Counted from the first letter of the stretch, positions 16,960 to 26,537 are shown. The stretch is 64,000 nucleotides of DNA from Anderseniella sp. Alg231-50 (GCF_900149695.1 NZ_LT703004.1:124001-188000), one strand, 5' to 3'. Translations and numbers: made by a program. The notes: generated by a model not told the origin, from the sequence alone.

Positions 16960-19817
16960 GACCTGGCTCCCCGCAGCGCCCGCGAGCCGATTTTCATGGC
17001 CGCCTTGAACAGGCCCGGCGGCCGCTTGGTGGCCTCAAATTGCGGTTCCGTCATTTCCGCGCCGTCCGCCTTTTCAACGCGCACCCGAAGGTCGTACCAC
17101 GCCGCCTGCCCGGTTACCGGATCGGAATTGGAATAGCGGTAACCGTCGCCGCGTGCCGGCAACAGGTCGGAGATGATGTGGTTGAGCAGGAAACCCTTCT
17201 TGGCTTCCGGCGCATTCTTGTCAAGGTTCCAGGCCCCCGACCGCTTGCCGATGGCATTCCAGGTCCACACGGTGTCCGGGTTGACCCCGTCCATCAGTTT
17301 CAGCTGCACCTTGATGCGGCCGTGGTGGCTGGTGACATGCACCCAGTCGCCGTCCTTCATACCGAGTTTCTTGGCCCGGCCACGCTCCATGTAGAGCCAG
17401 TTGCGGCCCAGAATCTGGCGCAGCCAGGCGTTCTGCGAACCCCATGAATGGTACATCGCCATGGGCCGCTGGGTGATGGCGTGCATTGGGAATTCGCGGG
17501 CATCGGTCATGGCTTCTTCAAACGGCGCATACCACATCGGCACCGGGTCGAAGAACGACTCCACACGACGGCGGTGCACCTGCGGCGGCACGACGTCGCC
17601 ATGGCCGCGCGCGGCCTGGCGGAACTTCTGCATGGTTTCGGAATACAGGCTGAACATGATCTGGTTGGCATTGGGGTTGAAGCCGAAGCCCTGCGCCCAT
17701 TCCAGGTAATCCTTGTTGGCCATGCGGTAGTAGCGCATGTGTTCCGGCAACTCGTACTTCCAGAAACAGCCGTTCTTGATGTAGTCGTCAAGCTGGTTCG
17801 GATTGACTTCGCCGGTGCCCTGCTTGCTGCCGTCTGCGCCCCTGAATCCGGCCAGCGGACCAATGCCCGGGCCGCGCTCGTGGTTGACAATATAGTCAGA
17901 ATAACCGCCGGGGTATTTCGGCGTCATGTCTTCCTTGACCATACCCGGCAAACCCAGCCGGGCACCGAGATCCAGCATCACTGTCTGGAACGGCCGTACA
18001 TCGCGGTCCGGCTCAACGACAGGCCGGCGAATTGAATCAGCCGGACCATGGGGTTCCGAAATGGGCCGGTCCAGCATGGAGATACAGTCCCAGCGTTCCA
18101 GATAGGTCGTGTCCGGCAGGATCAGGTCGGCATAGGCCACGGTCTCTGAGTAATAAGCATCCGAATAGATGAATTTCGGGATCACATAGTCCCCGGTCTC
18201 TTCATCAATTTTGGTCAGGTGCTCCATGATACCGGTGGTATTCATGGAGGAGTTCCAGCCCATGTTCGCCATGTACATGAACAAGACGTCGATACCATAC
18301 GGGTCCTTGTTGGCCGCGTTGGTGATGACCGTGTGCATCAGGCCATGGGCGGCAATCGGCGCATCCCAGGAATAGGCCTTGTCGATGCGCCGGGGCGAGC
18401 CGTCGTCATTGACCAGCAGGTCTTCAGGTCCGGCCACAAAGCCAAGCGGCGGACCGGGCAGCGGCTTGAGCGGATTGACCTCGCCGACCTTGCCGGCCGG
18501 CCTCAGGCCGGGAGGGGCTGCCTTCGGGAATGGCGGCTTGTAAAGGAAACCGCCCGGCACATCGATGGTGCCCAGCAGAATCTGCAGGATGTGAATTGAA
18601 CGGCAGGTATGAAAGCCGTTGGAGTGGGCCGAGATACCGCGCATGGCATGCATGGACACTGGCCGACCGGTCATCTTGTCGTGTTTGTTGCCATGGGTAT
18701 CAGTCCAGGCAACGTCCAGTTCGAAGGCCTGCTCAAAGGCGGCGTGGGCCAGTTCGCCGGCAATGCGTTCGATGGTTGCAGCTTCTATGCCGCAATGAGT
18801 TGCAGCCTTTTCGGCAGAATACTCATCGGAGAGATAGCGCTCGGCAACAAACTGGAATGACGGTACGCCGATGCGCTTGGTCTTGCCGGGCAGTTTCACT
18901 TCGCCGTGCAGCGCCACCTGGTCTGCCTTGTCGACGGTCACGGGCTTTTTGGACTTCGCATCCAGCACCAGTATCTTGCCATAGCGGTCGCGTGCGATCA
19001 GGCCGTCGTCTGCCGCGCCGGGATCACGGATGACCAGGTGACCGGCATTGGTATAGCGGGCCAGGTAGTCGAGGTCGATCTTGCCTGCCTTGAGCAACTG
19101 GTGCACCAGCGCACCGACAAACAGTCCGTCGGTGCCGGGGCGAATGCCGACCCATTCATCTGCAATGGCGGAATACCCCGATTTCACCGGATTGATCGAT
19201 ACGATCTTGGCGCCGTTCTTCTTCAACTTGCCAAGGCCGGTCTTGATCGGGTTGGAGGCGTGGTCCTCGGCGACACCGAACAGCAGGAAGTACTTGGTGC
19301 GATCCCAGTCGGGTTCACCAAACTCCCAGAACGAGCCGCCAAACGTATACAGGCCAGCGGCCGCCATGTTCACCGAACAAAACCCGCCATGGGCGGCAAA
19401 ATTCGGGGTGCCGAACTGGCTTGCCCACCAGCCGGTGAGTGCCTGTGACTGATCGCGCCCGGTAAACAGCGCCAGTTTTTTAGGATCGGTCGAGCGAACC
19501 TCGGACAACCAGGTGGTTGCCGTCCTCAGTGCTTCGTCCCATTCAACCTCGCGGAATTCACCAGAGCCGCGCGGGCCAACCCGCAGCAGCGGCTTGGTCA
19601 GGCGGGCCGGTGAATAATGCTGCATGATGCCGGCAGAGCCCTTGCCGCACAAAACACCCTTGTTCACCGGATGGTCGCGGTTTCCCTCAATGTATTTGAC
19701 CGTTCCGTCTTTCAGGTAGACCTTGATGCCACAGCGGCAGGCGCACATGTAACATGTGGTGGTTTTCACCTCATCCCAGGTCTTCAGGTTGAGATCGACT
19801 TTGGGCTCGCTGGCCAT
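16956..19817 (-). CDS. soeA: Molybdopterin oxidoreductase, SoeA-type sulfite dehydrogenase catalytic subunit
   Basis: 953 aa, DMSO-reductase superfamily. The N-terminal [4Fe-4S] motif is C22-x2-C25-x3-C29-x27-C57, followed by the molybdopterin domain (CSVNMAAAGLYTFGG, LLFGVAEDHASNPIKTGLGKLKKNGAKIV) and the C-terminal dinucleotide-binding domain (HSWGSQNAWLRQILGRNWLYM). No Tat signal is present, which argues against periplasmic DmsA and for cytoplasmic SoeA. SoeABC oxidises sulfite to sulfate and feeds quinone. The same window encodes Xsc, which releases sulfite, and TauE-type exporters, which supports the assignment. Polysulfide or thiosulfate reductase-like activity is the main alternative. 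Confidence 0.8.
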   Translation of the reverse strand: MASEPKVDLNLKTWDEVKTTTCYMCACRCGIKVYLKDGTVKYIEGNRDHPVNKGVLCGKGSAGIMQHYSPARLTKPLLRVGPRGSGEFREVEWDEALRTATTWLSEVRSTDPKKLALFTGRDQSQALTGWWASQFGTPNFAAHGGFCSVNMAAAGLYTFGGSFWEFGEPDWDRTKYFLLFGVAEDHASNPIKTGLGKLKKNGAKIVSINPVKSGYSAIADEWVGIRPGTDGLFVGALVHQLLKAGKIDLDYLARYTNAGHLVIRDPGAADDGLIARDRYGKILVLDAKSKKPVTVDKADQVALHGEVKLPGKTKRIGVPSFQFVAERYLSDEYSAEKAATHCGIEAATIERIAGELAHAAFEQAFELDVAWTDTHGNKHDKMTGRPVSMHAMRGISAHSNGFHTCRSIHILQILLGTIDVPGGFLYKPPFPKAAPPGLRPAGKVGEVNPLKPLPGPPLGFVAGPEDLLVNDDGSPRRIDKAYSWDAPIAAHGLMHTVITNAANKDPYGIDVLFMYMANMGWNSSMNTTGIMEHLTKIDEETGDYVIPKFIYSDAYYSETVAYADLILPDTTYLERWDCISMLDRPISEPHGPADSIRRPVVEPDRDVRPFQTVMLDLGARLGLPGMVKEDMTPKYPGGYSDYIVNHERGPGIGPLAGFRGADGSKQGTGEVNPNQLDDYIKNGCFWKYELPEHMRYYRMANKDYLEWAQGFGFNPNANQIMFSLYSETMQKFRQAARGHGDVVPPQVHRRRVESFFDPVPMWYAPFEEAMTDAREFPMHAITQRPMAMYHSWGSQNAWLRQILGRNWLYMERGRAKKLGMKDGDWVHVTSHHGRIKVQLKLMDGVNPDTVWTWNAIGKRSGAWNLDKNAPEAKKGFLLNHIISDLLPARGDGYRYSNSDPVTGQAAWYDLRVRVEKADGAEMTEPQFEATKRPPGLFKAAMKIGSRALRGARS

Positions 19818-19980
19818 GGGCGCAATACCATCCGCAGTTTTAAATGGAAGACGACTTCGATGGTCAAACTAGCAGAGCGCTGTGCCATCGCAATAGCACC
19901 AGCCGCGGCAAAGCGACCAACCAGATGGCATTTATTGAAACAAAAAGTCTCAATAATCAAAAATTGAAATGCGTATAATC

Positions 19981-20009
19981 AAAAAGGGCGCCGCAATCCT
20001 GCGGCGCCC
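19981..20009 (-). terminator. Rho-independent terminator of the beta-barrel gene
   Basis: GGGCGCCGC / GCGGCGCCC form a perfect 9-bp stem with a 6-nt loop. Read on the minus strand it ends in TTTTT, 27 bp past the stop at 20037. Confidence 0.85.
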
Positions 20010-20036
20010 TTTGTCTAAACTGCTGTGTTCGTCAGG

Positions 20037-20987
20037 CTATTCGAGAATTTCACCTGCGGCGACCCAACGACCGAAGTTCGGCAAGTCAAGCGTCGCACCA
20101 TAACGGTCGGTTTCCCGTATTGTCTGGGTGCCAAAGCGATGCGTGAACCCGGCCATGATTGTATGTTCGGTGAATTCCGCCGAATCCGGGCTGCTTTTAT
20201 CGAAGTGTGCGCCGCGATATCCGACAAATACATTGCTGTCGCCAAGAATCGGCAATCCCGCAATCATCGTATCGTAGCGAACACCCCATTCAAGGATTGT
20301 CATGTCCGACGGAGTTATCTCATTGAAATCATTTTGCCCATCCACATAAGCGATTTCAGCCTGCACGCGGGTATCGGGGTCCATGAACCAGCGAACAATG
20401 CCACGACCAAAAAAAGCGTCCCGCAAGGCATCGCTGTCTACTATCGTCGAACTGTCTGACGATGCACCATCAATGTAACCGCCCTGAACGTAGAGAGTGA
20501 AATCGCCTGCATAGAGCTGTGCCTCACCGCCAACTGCGTAGTAGCTGAAGTCTCTGGTGCTGTCGCTACCATTATCATCAGACGCTCCACCGCCAAACGA
20601 TGCAAATGCACCGAACAACCCTGAATTCGGGTCTCTCCATGACAAATGCCCACCAGCCAGGAACGAGTGCGAAAAATGATCGTCCTCTCGCGAACCGGCC
20701 AATGCCTCAGAGGCATACTCGAACTCGACATCCGTCTGGATTGACAAATTCTCGCCAAGAGGCAGGCTCAATCGCCCGGTCAGACCGGAAACCAACTGGG
20801 AGTCGCCATCATCGAAATCGACACTGCCATCGCTGTCGTAGAAAGTGATCCCGGAAAAGGATTCAACCTCGCCGCCGACAACCAATCCGCGAATAGCCTC
20901 CTCGGCATCGAAATCCGCAGCGCTAACGCTGTTGGCTGACACTGCCAGCGCTATCGCCATTGCCGAGGTTGCGATTAGTTTTTTCAT
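20037..20987 (-). CDS. Outer-membrane beta-barrel protein
   Basis: 316 aa from MKKLIATSAM; the longer reading from 21050 adds a non-signal sequence. Residues 1-22 form a signal peptide cut after SVSA. The mature protein alternates polar and hydrophobic/aromatic residues in barrel-like strands (SIQTDVEFEYASEA, YYAVGGEAQLYAGDFTLYVQGGYIDGA, EWGVRYDTMIAGLP, HTIMAGFTHRFG) and is acidic and rich in Asp, Ser and Gly. It is probably a small porin-like or structural barrel; no specific family is certain. It is monocistronic, with a strong terminator and a CRP-like site about 190 bp upstream. Confidence 0.7.
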   Translation of the reverse strand: MKKLIATSAMAIALAVSANSVSAADFDAEEAIRGLVVGGEVESFSGITFYDSDGSVDFDDGDSQLVSGLTGRLSLPLGENLSIQTDVEFEYASEALAGSREDDHFSHSFLAGGHLSWRDPNSGLFGAFASFGGGASDDNGSDSTRDFSYYAVGGEAQLYAGDFTLYVQGGYIDGASSDSSTIVDSDALRDAFFGRGIVRWFMDPDTRVQAEIAYVDGQNDFNEITPSDMTILEWGVRYDTMIAGLPILGDSNVFVGYRGAHFDKSSPDSAEFTEHTIMAGFTHRFGTQTIRETDRYGATLDLPNFGRWVAAGEILE

Positions 20988-21351
20988 TATTTTTACCCTG
21001 CCCACTGATTTGAGTCGTGTATTTTTGAGTTGTACGGAGGAAAAAGCCATAACTGGCGGACCAGGTCAACGTGGTACACCGGCATGTGATGACTATTTTA
21101 GAAACCGTGACTTTTCTGCCACACTTCCAAAAGCACAAGCGGTGCTGATGAGTATCGCCCGGAATTGATCTGACGTGTGCAGATCATCACACGGACAAGT
21201 ATCCTGGAGTGTTAGTCTGTCGCGGCGCGAGCATCACTAGTTCGGGACGGATACCGGCATTACCAGGCACCAGGAAAACAAAGACACGATCTGTGAATCC
21301 AGCAGCAAACCTGCCGGATTTGCATGGCGAACGTTTGCCGGTTTCGGCCTG
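20988..21351. other. Intergenic region between the barrel gene and the TVP38 gene
   Basis: 364 bp. It holds the CRP-like site at 21176-21191 and, from 21241, a reading frame continuous with the TVP38 gene whose translation looks coding (SKPAGFAWRTFAGFGLM) but has no ATG, GTG or TTG. Nothing else is recognised. Confidence 0.5.
21176..21191. promoter_or_regulatory. CRP/FNR-like site TGTGC-N6-TCACA
   Basis: TGTGC-AGATCA-TCACA differs by one base in its 16 from the site at 7933. It lies between the barrel gene (189 bp away) and the TVP38 gene (160 bp away) and could serve either. Confidence 0.45.
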
Positions 21352-21978
21352 ATGCTGGCATTGCTGCTGGGCGGCGGCGCACTCGTGTGGTTCCTGAAGG
21401 ATGGCACCAGTGCTCTTTCTGGCGACACATTGGCGGCCTACATAAAATCCTGGGGTATCTGGGGAAAACTGGGCGTTGTCGGGCTGATGGTGGCGCATTC
21501 GTTCATTCCGTTTCCTGCAGAGTTCGTCGCAATCGCGGCCGGCATGTGTTTCGGTACAGTGTGGGGAACGCTGCTGACCTGGGCGGGCGCCATGATCGGC
21601 GGGCTTGTAGCTTTCGGGATTGCCCGAAAGCTGGGCCGCCCGTTCGTTGCCGACATGCTGAAGCCCGAACAACTGGCGAAGATCGACAATGGAGCGGGCA
21701 TAACAAGCGTACCGGCGATGATCGGCGTGAGGCTTATGCCGGTGATCGCCTTCAACCTGATCAATTACGGTGCCGGGCTGACCGATGTCAGCTGGTGGCG
21801 TTTCACCTGGACCATGGCAATCGGCATCCTGCCGCTGACACTCCTGATGGCGCTGCTCGGCGACCAGATGCGCGAGCCGACGATCGCCGACTGGATGGCG
21901 CTGCTTGGCGCAAGCGTAGCGATGCTGACAATCGTCCTGCTTGCCCGGCGCATTGGCACCCGCGGAACCAGCAACTAG
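21352..21978 (+). CDS. TVP38/TMEM64 (DedA-like, VTT) membrane protein
   Basis: 208 aa from the first ATG. Multiple hydrophobic helices and the VTT-domain signature are present: HSFIPFPAEFVAIAAGMCFGTVWGTLLTWAGAMIGGLVAFGIARKLGR, then a re-entrant-type block IGVRLMPVIAFNLINYGAGLTDVSWWRF. The family acts as lipid scramblases or flippases, or in envelope integrity. The first predicted membrane helix is partly encoded upstream of the ATG, so the true start may be a non-standard codon (CTG 21349 or ATT 21259). It is convergent with the EamA gene. Confidence 0.83.
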   Translation: MLALLLGGGALVWFLKDGTSALSGDTLAAYIKSWGIWGKLGVVGLMVAHSFIPFPAEFVAIAAGMCFGTVWGTLLTWAGAMIGGLVAFGIARKLGRPFVADMLKPEQLAKIDNGAGITSVPAMIGVRLMPVIAFNLINYGAGLTDVSWWRFTWTMAIGILPLTLLMALLGDQMREPTIADWMALLGASVAMLTIVLLARRIGTRGTSN

Positions 21979-21996
21979 ACCGGTTGCTTCACCAGC

Positions 21997-22890
21997 TCAG
22001 CGCCTGGCAATCGCATGTTCGCGAAACACCACGTAAAGGCCCGCACAGATGGTGATGACAATGCCCAGAGCGGCGAGGCCGTTGGGCAGGTCTGCAAACA
22101 CCAGATACCCGATGATGGTCGCGACCGGTATTTCAAGATACTGCATCGGGGCCAGCGTGGCAGACGGGGCAAACCGCAATGACCACGTCATCAGCAGATG
22201 AGCCATGGTGCCGACAACACCAATGGCCACCAGCAATGCCCCGGTGCTCAAGTCAGGTGCAATCAACCGCGTCTCCAGGACGCCGGTGATCGCGGTCAGG
22301 CAATAGACCAGGAGCAGGATAATTGTCGCCATGCCGCCGCTGACTGCCTGCAGGGAAACCGGGTCAACCTGCTTGGCAATTTGCCTGGTCACCAGCATGA
22401 ACAGGGCGAAATCCACCGCGACCAGAAGCGGCAACAGCGCCGGCGCACCAACCTCTGAAAAACTTGGCTGGACGACGAGAAGAGTGCCCAGGAACCCGAC
22501 AGCACACGCTGCCAGCCGGCGGCTGCCGACCTCTTCGTGCAGCACGAACCGGCCGAGCAACAACATGATGAACGGCATGACAAAGGCGATCGCCACTGCA
22601 TCGGCCAGCGGCAGAAACTGCAAGGACAGAAACATCGCCCCTACCCCGACAATATGAAGAACTGTCCGGGCAACGGTCAGCCAGACGACACGCCGGGACA
22701 TCCTGAAACTTCGCCCGCCCAGCAAAATCAGCGGCAGCAGCAAGACTGCCTGCAGGCCAAAGCGCACGATTAACAGTTGCAACAGCGGGACCGTACCGCC
22801 CAGCAGCTTTGCTATCGAGTCCCCGACAGGAGCCAACACACAAAATCCCAGCATCAGCAAAATGCCCAGTACAGGCCGATCAACAGTCAT
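21997..22890 (-). CDS. EamA-type DMT-superfamily permease
   Basis: 297 aa with ten hydrophobic segments arranged as two EamA repeats (residues about 8-140 and 150-285). Typical blocks are LFGVNRPV-like N-terminus VLGILLMLGFCVLAPVGDSIAKLL, LSLQFLPLADAVAIAFVMPF and APLQYLEIP-like SATLAPMQYLEIPVATIIGYLVF. It is probably an inner-membrane exporter or importer of small metabolites; the substrate is unknown. It is divergent from the MocR regulator, with 170 bp between starts. Confidence 0.85.
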   Translation of the reverse strand: MTVDRPVLGILLMLGFCVLAPVGDSIAKLLGGTVPLLQLLIVRFGLQAVLLLPLILLGGRSFRMSRRVVWLTVARTVLHIVGVGAMFLSLQFLPLADAVAIAFVMPFIMLLLGRFVLHEEVGSRRLAACAVGFLGTLLVVQPSFSEVGAPALLPLLVAVDFALFMLVTRQIAKQVDPVSLQAVSGGMATIILLLVYCLTAITGVLETRLIAPDLSTGALLVAIGVVGTMAHLLMTWSLRFAPSATLAPMQYLEIPVATIIGYLVFADLPNGLAALGIVITICAGLYVVFREHAIARR

Positions 22891-23018
22891 CCGCTACCCA
22901 TAGGCGAAGCGTACGAGTTCAGCAATCGGACCAGATCCCGAATAGGGCAACCAGATGGCCGTCGTTCACCTTTCTGTCACAAACACTGATGACATCTGGT
23001 TGTTTTGGCGCTAGCGTG

Positions 23019-23056
23019 GGTCCAATTTTGTGACGATACAGGTCCAGAGGGGTCCA
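23019..23056. promoter_or_regulatory. Triple GGTCCA direct repeat, candidate MocR operator
   Basis: GGTCCA occurs at 23019-23024, 23041-23046 and 23051-23056, so the copies are 22 and 10 bp apart (about two turns and one turn of the helix). The array ends 6 bp before the chosen start of the MocR gene. Tandem direct repeats are the usual binding layout of MocR proteins. Confidence 0.6.
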
Positions 23057-23062
23057 ACTGCA

Positions 23063-24562
23063 ATGCGAGACTGGCTTCTTCAAATCAAACGTGGCGAGTA
23101 TGCCAGCCTGCAGACCCAGATCAGGGAAGCCTTTGTGTCTGCCATTCTGGACGGCCAGCTGGGCCGCGACGAGCCGGTGCCCTCAACCCGGAAGATGGCA
23201 AAAGTACTTGGCGTTTCAAGAAACACCGTCATGCTGGCCTATCAGGGCCTGCTGGACGACGGCTATCTGGTCGCCCGGGAGCGGTCAGGATACTACGTCT
23301 CCGACAAGGCTATTCCGCAACAGGCCGCACGGCCGACGCCAACCCAGCGCAGCGGCGCGTCAGAACACGATGCACCGGACTGGAATGCCCGGTTCGCGCG
23401 CACACCGGCCACGCTGGAAAACATTGCCAAGCCGCTGGACTGGTCCAGTTACAAATACCCGTTCATTTACGGCCAGGTGGACCATAACCTGTTCCCGATC
23501 GCCGAATGGCGCGAGTGCGCGCGCCAGACCCTTGGCAAACGCTGGTTCAATGCCTGGACCGATGATCACGGTTCGCACGACGACCCCCTGCTGGTGGAGC
23601 AGATCAGACGGCGTATCCTGCCCCGCCGCGGCATCATGGCCGGCGAAAACGAGATCCTGGTGACACTCGGCGCGCAGCATGCGCTCTACATGATCTCAAG
23701 CCTGCTGGCCAAACCGCAGACCAAGGTAGTTGTTGAAGATCCCGGCTTTCCCGATGCGCGCAACATCTTCTCGCTGCACACCAACAATATCCACCTGCAG
23801 GAAGTGGACTCACAAGGTATCGTGCCGGAAAACATCCCCGATGACACCGAAATGGTGTTTGTCACCCCCAGCCACCAGGCGCCCACGACCGTCACAATGC
23901 CGCTGTCGCGCCGCCTGGAACTCATAGAAAAGGCGCGCAAGAACGACTTTCTCATCATCGAGGACGATCATGAGTTCGAGACCAACTATGTCAATGAACC
24001 GTGCCCTTCGCTCAAGTCGCTGGATGATGATGGACACGTTATCTATATCGGCTCGCTTTCCAAATCGGTGTTTCACGGGCTCAGGCTGGGTTTCCTGGTG
24101 GCCCCCAAGGCATTCATCGATGAAGCGCGCGCCCTGCGCCGCCTGATGGTTCGCCACCCGCCCAACAACAATCAGCGCACTGCCGCCCTGTTCCTGTCTC
24201 TGGGCCACCATGACACCCTGATACGCCGGCTGCACCGGGCCTATCGCGCGCGCTGGGAGATCATGGCATCCGCCATGCAGGAGCATTTGCCAAACTCGAC
24301 CAAGGTGCCGAGTTTCGGCGGCACAAGTTTCTGGGTGGAAGGCCCCAAGGGATTGGATTCAGAGCGGCTTGCCGCGGCGGGACGCGAACAGGGCCTGCTG
24401 ATAGAGCCCGGCCGCATCTTCTTCGGCGGCCCAAATCCGCCGCGCAACTTCTTCCGACTGGGGTTCTCGTCGATAGATGAAACGCGTATCGAGCCGGGTA
24501 TCGAGTTGCTGTCAAACCTGATTGACCAGGATCTGGACCTGGGCCAGGCCGCTGCGGAGTAG
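23063..24562 (+). CDS. MocR-type (GntR-aminotransferase) transcriptional regulator
   Basis: 499 aa from ATG 23063; a GTG 33 bp upstream lies within the GGTCCA array and is less likely. The N-terminal GntR wHTH (residues about 12-80, VPSTRKMAKVLGVSRNTVMLAYQGLLDDGYL) is linked to a class I aminotransferase domain with ILVTLGAQHALYMISSLL, EDPGFPDARNIF, IIEDDHEFETNY and the PLP-lysine block IGSLSKSVFHGLRLGFLV. MocR proteins sense PLP or amino compounds. The next gene, a class IV aminotransferase, begins 7 bp after the stop, so regulator and enzyme probably share one transcript. Confidence 0.9.
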   Translation: MRDWLLQIKRGEYASLQTQIREAFVSAILDGQLGRDEPVPSTRKMAKVLGVSRNTVMLAYQGLLDDGYLVARERSGYYVSDKAIPQQAARPTPTQRSGASEHDAPDWNARFARTPATLENIAKPLDWSSYKYPFIYGQVDHNLFPIAEWRECARQTLGKRWFNAWTDDHGSHDDPLLVEQIRRRILPRRGIMAGENEILVTLGAQHALYMISSLLAKPQTKVVVEDPGFPDARNIFSLHTNNIHLQEVDSQGIVPENIPDDTEMVFVTPSHQAPTTVTMPLSRRLELIEKARKNDFLIIEDDHEFETNYVNEPCPSLKSLDDDGHVIYIGSLSKSVFHGLRLGFLVAPKAFIDEARALRRLMVRHPPNNNQRTAALFLSLGHHDTLIRRLHRAYRARWEIMASAMQEHLPNSTKVPSFGGTSFWVEGPKGLDSERLAAAGREQGLLIEPGRIFFGGPNPPRNFFRLGFSSIDETRIEPGIELLSNLIDQDLDLGQAAAE

Positions 24563-24569
24563 TTTGCCG

Positions 24570-25475
24570 ATGAGCACTGATTTTTCAAAAGGCGCTGCCT
24601 GGATGGACGGCAAAATCACGCCCGTATCCGAGGCGAAAATCTCCGTACTGGACTGGGGTTTCACACGGTCTGACTGCACATATGATGTGGCCTCGGTTCG
24701 CAACGGCGCCTTCTTCCGGCTGAACGACTACCTTGAGCGGTTTCAGCAATCGCTTGCCAAGGTGCGCATCTCAGTTCCCCAGAAAACAGAGGAGATGCGC
24801 GACATCGTTCACAGCATCGTTGGCCGTTCCGGTTTACGGGATTCCTACGTGGCCATGGTGGCATGCCGCGGGGTTCCGCTTGTTCCCGGCACCCGGGACC
24901 CGCGCCAGTGCGGCAATCATTTCTTTGCCTGGTGCATTCCTTATGTACACGTAATCAAACCTGAGATTGCAGCGCGCGGCGCACATCTGTTCGTGCCGCG
25001 CGATGTGCGCCGCATCCCGCCCGACAGCGTTGATTCCACAGCCAAGAACTATCATTGGGGCGACATGACCAAAGGCCTGTTCGAAGCCCTGGATGCGGGT
25101 TTCGACACCGCCATGCTGCTTGATCACCGGGGCAATGTCACCGAAGGCCCCGGTTTCAATGTGTTTTCGCTGAAAGGCAATTGCGTGCGTACACCGGACA
25201 CCGGCGTGCTCGAAGGCATAACGCGGCGAACTGTTCTTGAATTGTGCGGAGAACTGGGCCTGGAAACAGAAGTGCGCCCGGTTTCGCTCAGTGAGTTCAT
25301 GGAATCCGATGAAGTCTTCACCTCCAGCACCGGCGGTGGTGTGGCACCGGTCACAAGGATCAATGAACGGGTGTTTTCGAACGACGCTCCCGGACCTGCG
25401 ACGAGGCGCATTTCGGAAACTTACCTGTCATGGTTTGACCGGCCGGAACACCGCCAGCCGGTCACTTACGCATAA
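24570..25475 (+). CDS. Class IV PLP aminotransferase (BCAT / (R)-amine transaminase-like)
   Basis: 301 aa from ATG 24570. Fold-type IV signatures: LDWGFTRSDCTYDVASVRNGAFFRLNDYLERF (residues about 27-58), the catalytic lysine in DSTAKNYHWGDM, GNVTEGPGFNVFSLKGN, and EVFTSSTGGGVAPVTRI. The SDCTYDV block resembles (R)-selective amine transaminases more than classic BCATs, which usually show E-G-x-R there. It may therefore act on a chiral amine or unusual amino acid (inference). It is co-transcribed with the MocR regulator. Confidence 0.85.
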   Translation: MSTDFSKGAAWMDGKITPVSEAKISVLDWGFTRSDCTYDVASVRNGAFFRLNDYLERFQQSLAKVRISVPQKTEEMRDIVHSIVGRSGLRDSYVAMVACRGVPLVPGTRDPRQCGNHFFAWCIPYVHVIKPEIAARGAHLFVPRDVRRIPPDSVDSTAKNYHWGDMTKGLFEALDAGFDTAMLLDHRGNVTEGPGFNVFSLKGNCVRTPDTGVLEGITRRTVLELCGELGLETEVRPVSLSEFMESDEVFTSSTGGGVAPVTRINERVFSNDAPGPATRRISETYLSWFDRPEHRQPVTYA

Positions 25476-25491
25476 TTCGGCAGTTGCTCAA

Positions 25492-25911
25492 TCACGCCGC
25501 CTTGGTGTCATCGTCGTTTGCGTTGGCCGCCTTGAGCACCTTGCTGGTGGTTTCCGCCATCTCCTCGGCTTCCACTTCCACTTCGCGAACGAATTCTTCA
25601 ACTGCCTCGGTGCCGGTCTCAGCCATGTTGCGGGCATGGTCCATGTAATTGTTCATCGCCGTGGAATAAAAGTCGGCCCACACGTCCATGATTTCCATGG
25701 GTGTCTTGCAGCCGGACAGGCGTTGCGGCATGGCAAAATCTTCCGACAGGCGCTGCTTCATGAACGCGGCATATTTGCCCTGGCAGCTGCTCAGGGTCTT
25801 GATCGCATCCGCGCTGTAGCGGCCGGCAAAATCCATGGCCGTTCGCGGTAGCTCACCGGCTGCATCAATGGCAGCTTGCGGGGCAGACGATGTGGTGGTT
25901 TTCTGTTTCAT
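25492..25911 (-). CDS. Phasin-family protein
   Basis: 139 aa, acidic and helical, with the phasin core residues about 35-110 (SADAIKTLSSCQGKYAAFMKQRLSEDFAMPQRLSGCKTPMEIMDVWADFYSTAMNNYMDHARNM). Phasins coat polyhydroxyalkanoate granules; some relatives have other scaffold roles. No PHA synthase gene is seen in the window. It has a strong ribosome site (GGAGG-like upstream, cctcctga on the plus strand). It is convergent with the aminotransferase gene. Confidence 0.78.
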   Translation of the reverse strand: MKQKTTTSSAPQAAIDAAGELPRTAMDFAGRYSADAIKTLSSCQGKYAAFMKQRLSEDFAMPQRLSGCKTPMEIMDVWADFYSTAMNNYMDHARNMAETGTEAVEEFVREVEVEAEEMAETTSKVLKAANANDDDTKAA

Positions 25912-26047
25912 TAGGGCCTCCTGATGGTTGATGAAAACTCAAGTTGCCCCCCGGCCGTCGAACTCCAAGAATAGGCAGTACCGCATGTCAAGAAGATGAC
26001 CGAGATCAAATGTTGCATAAAAAAGACGTATAAAAACGATCCGGCAG

Positions 26048-26515
26048 TCAGACCGGCAGGCCGGCCCATGGTTTGACGGTCCTGAGCGCAAGTGATGACT
26101 GGATACGCGCCACGCCCGGCAACCGGGTTATGGCCCGGCGATGGATGCGTTCATAGTCAGCCGCACTGGAGACTGCGATGCGCAACAGGTAGTCATACTG
26201 ACCGCCCATGAGATGACATTCGAGAATGTCGGGCAGCCGGCGAACCGCATTTTCAAAGGCTTCGAGATTTTCCTCGGTTTGCGCAACCAGGGAAATCTCG
26301 ACGAAGAATTCGATACTCAGGCCGAGCTCTTCACGGCCCAGCTGGGCGCCATAGCCACTGATCATGCCGCGCTGTTCCAGAAGCTTTATACGGCGGTGGC
26401 ATGAGGACGCAGACAGATTGACCAGATCGGCCAATTCAACCACAGAAAGCGAGCTGTTGGCCTGGAGCTCTCGCAACAACCGACGATCTGCCTTGTCCAG
26501 GTCAGCGATACTCAT
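26048..26515 (-). CDS. Lrp/AsnC-family transcriptional regulator
   Basis: 155 aa. The N-terminal HTH (residues about 5-60, LDKADRRLLRELQANSSLSVVELADLVNLSASSCHRRIKLLEQRGMI) is followed by a RAM ligand-binding domain (about 68-145, GLSIEFFVEISLVAQTEENLEAFENAV). It is divergent from alanine dehydrogenase, the standard arrangement for an AldR-like regulator that senses alanine or a related amino acid. An inverted repeat lies in the 140-bp intergenic region. Confidence 0.9.
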   Translation of the reverse strand: MSIADLDKADRRLLRELQANSSLSVVELADLVNLSASSCHRRIKLLEQRGMISGYGAQLGREELGLSIEFFVEISLVAQTEENLEAFENAVRRLPDILECHLMGGQYDYLLRIAVSSAADYERIHRRAITRLPGVARIQSSLALRTVKPWAGLPV

Positions 26516-26537
26516 TCTGAAAATTCCCCATTCATTG

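Noticed and set aside
16956-19817. DMSO or TMAO reductase instead of SoeA
   Set aside because: No Tat signal and the sulfite context favour SoeA, though this is not proof.
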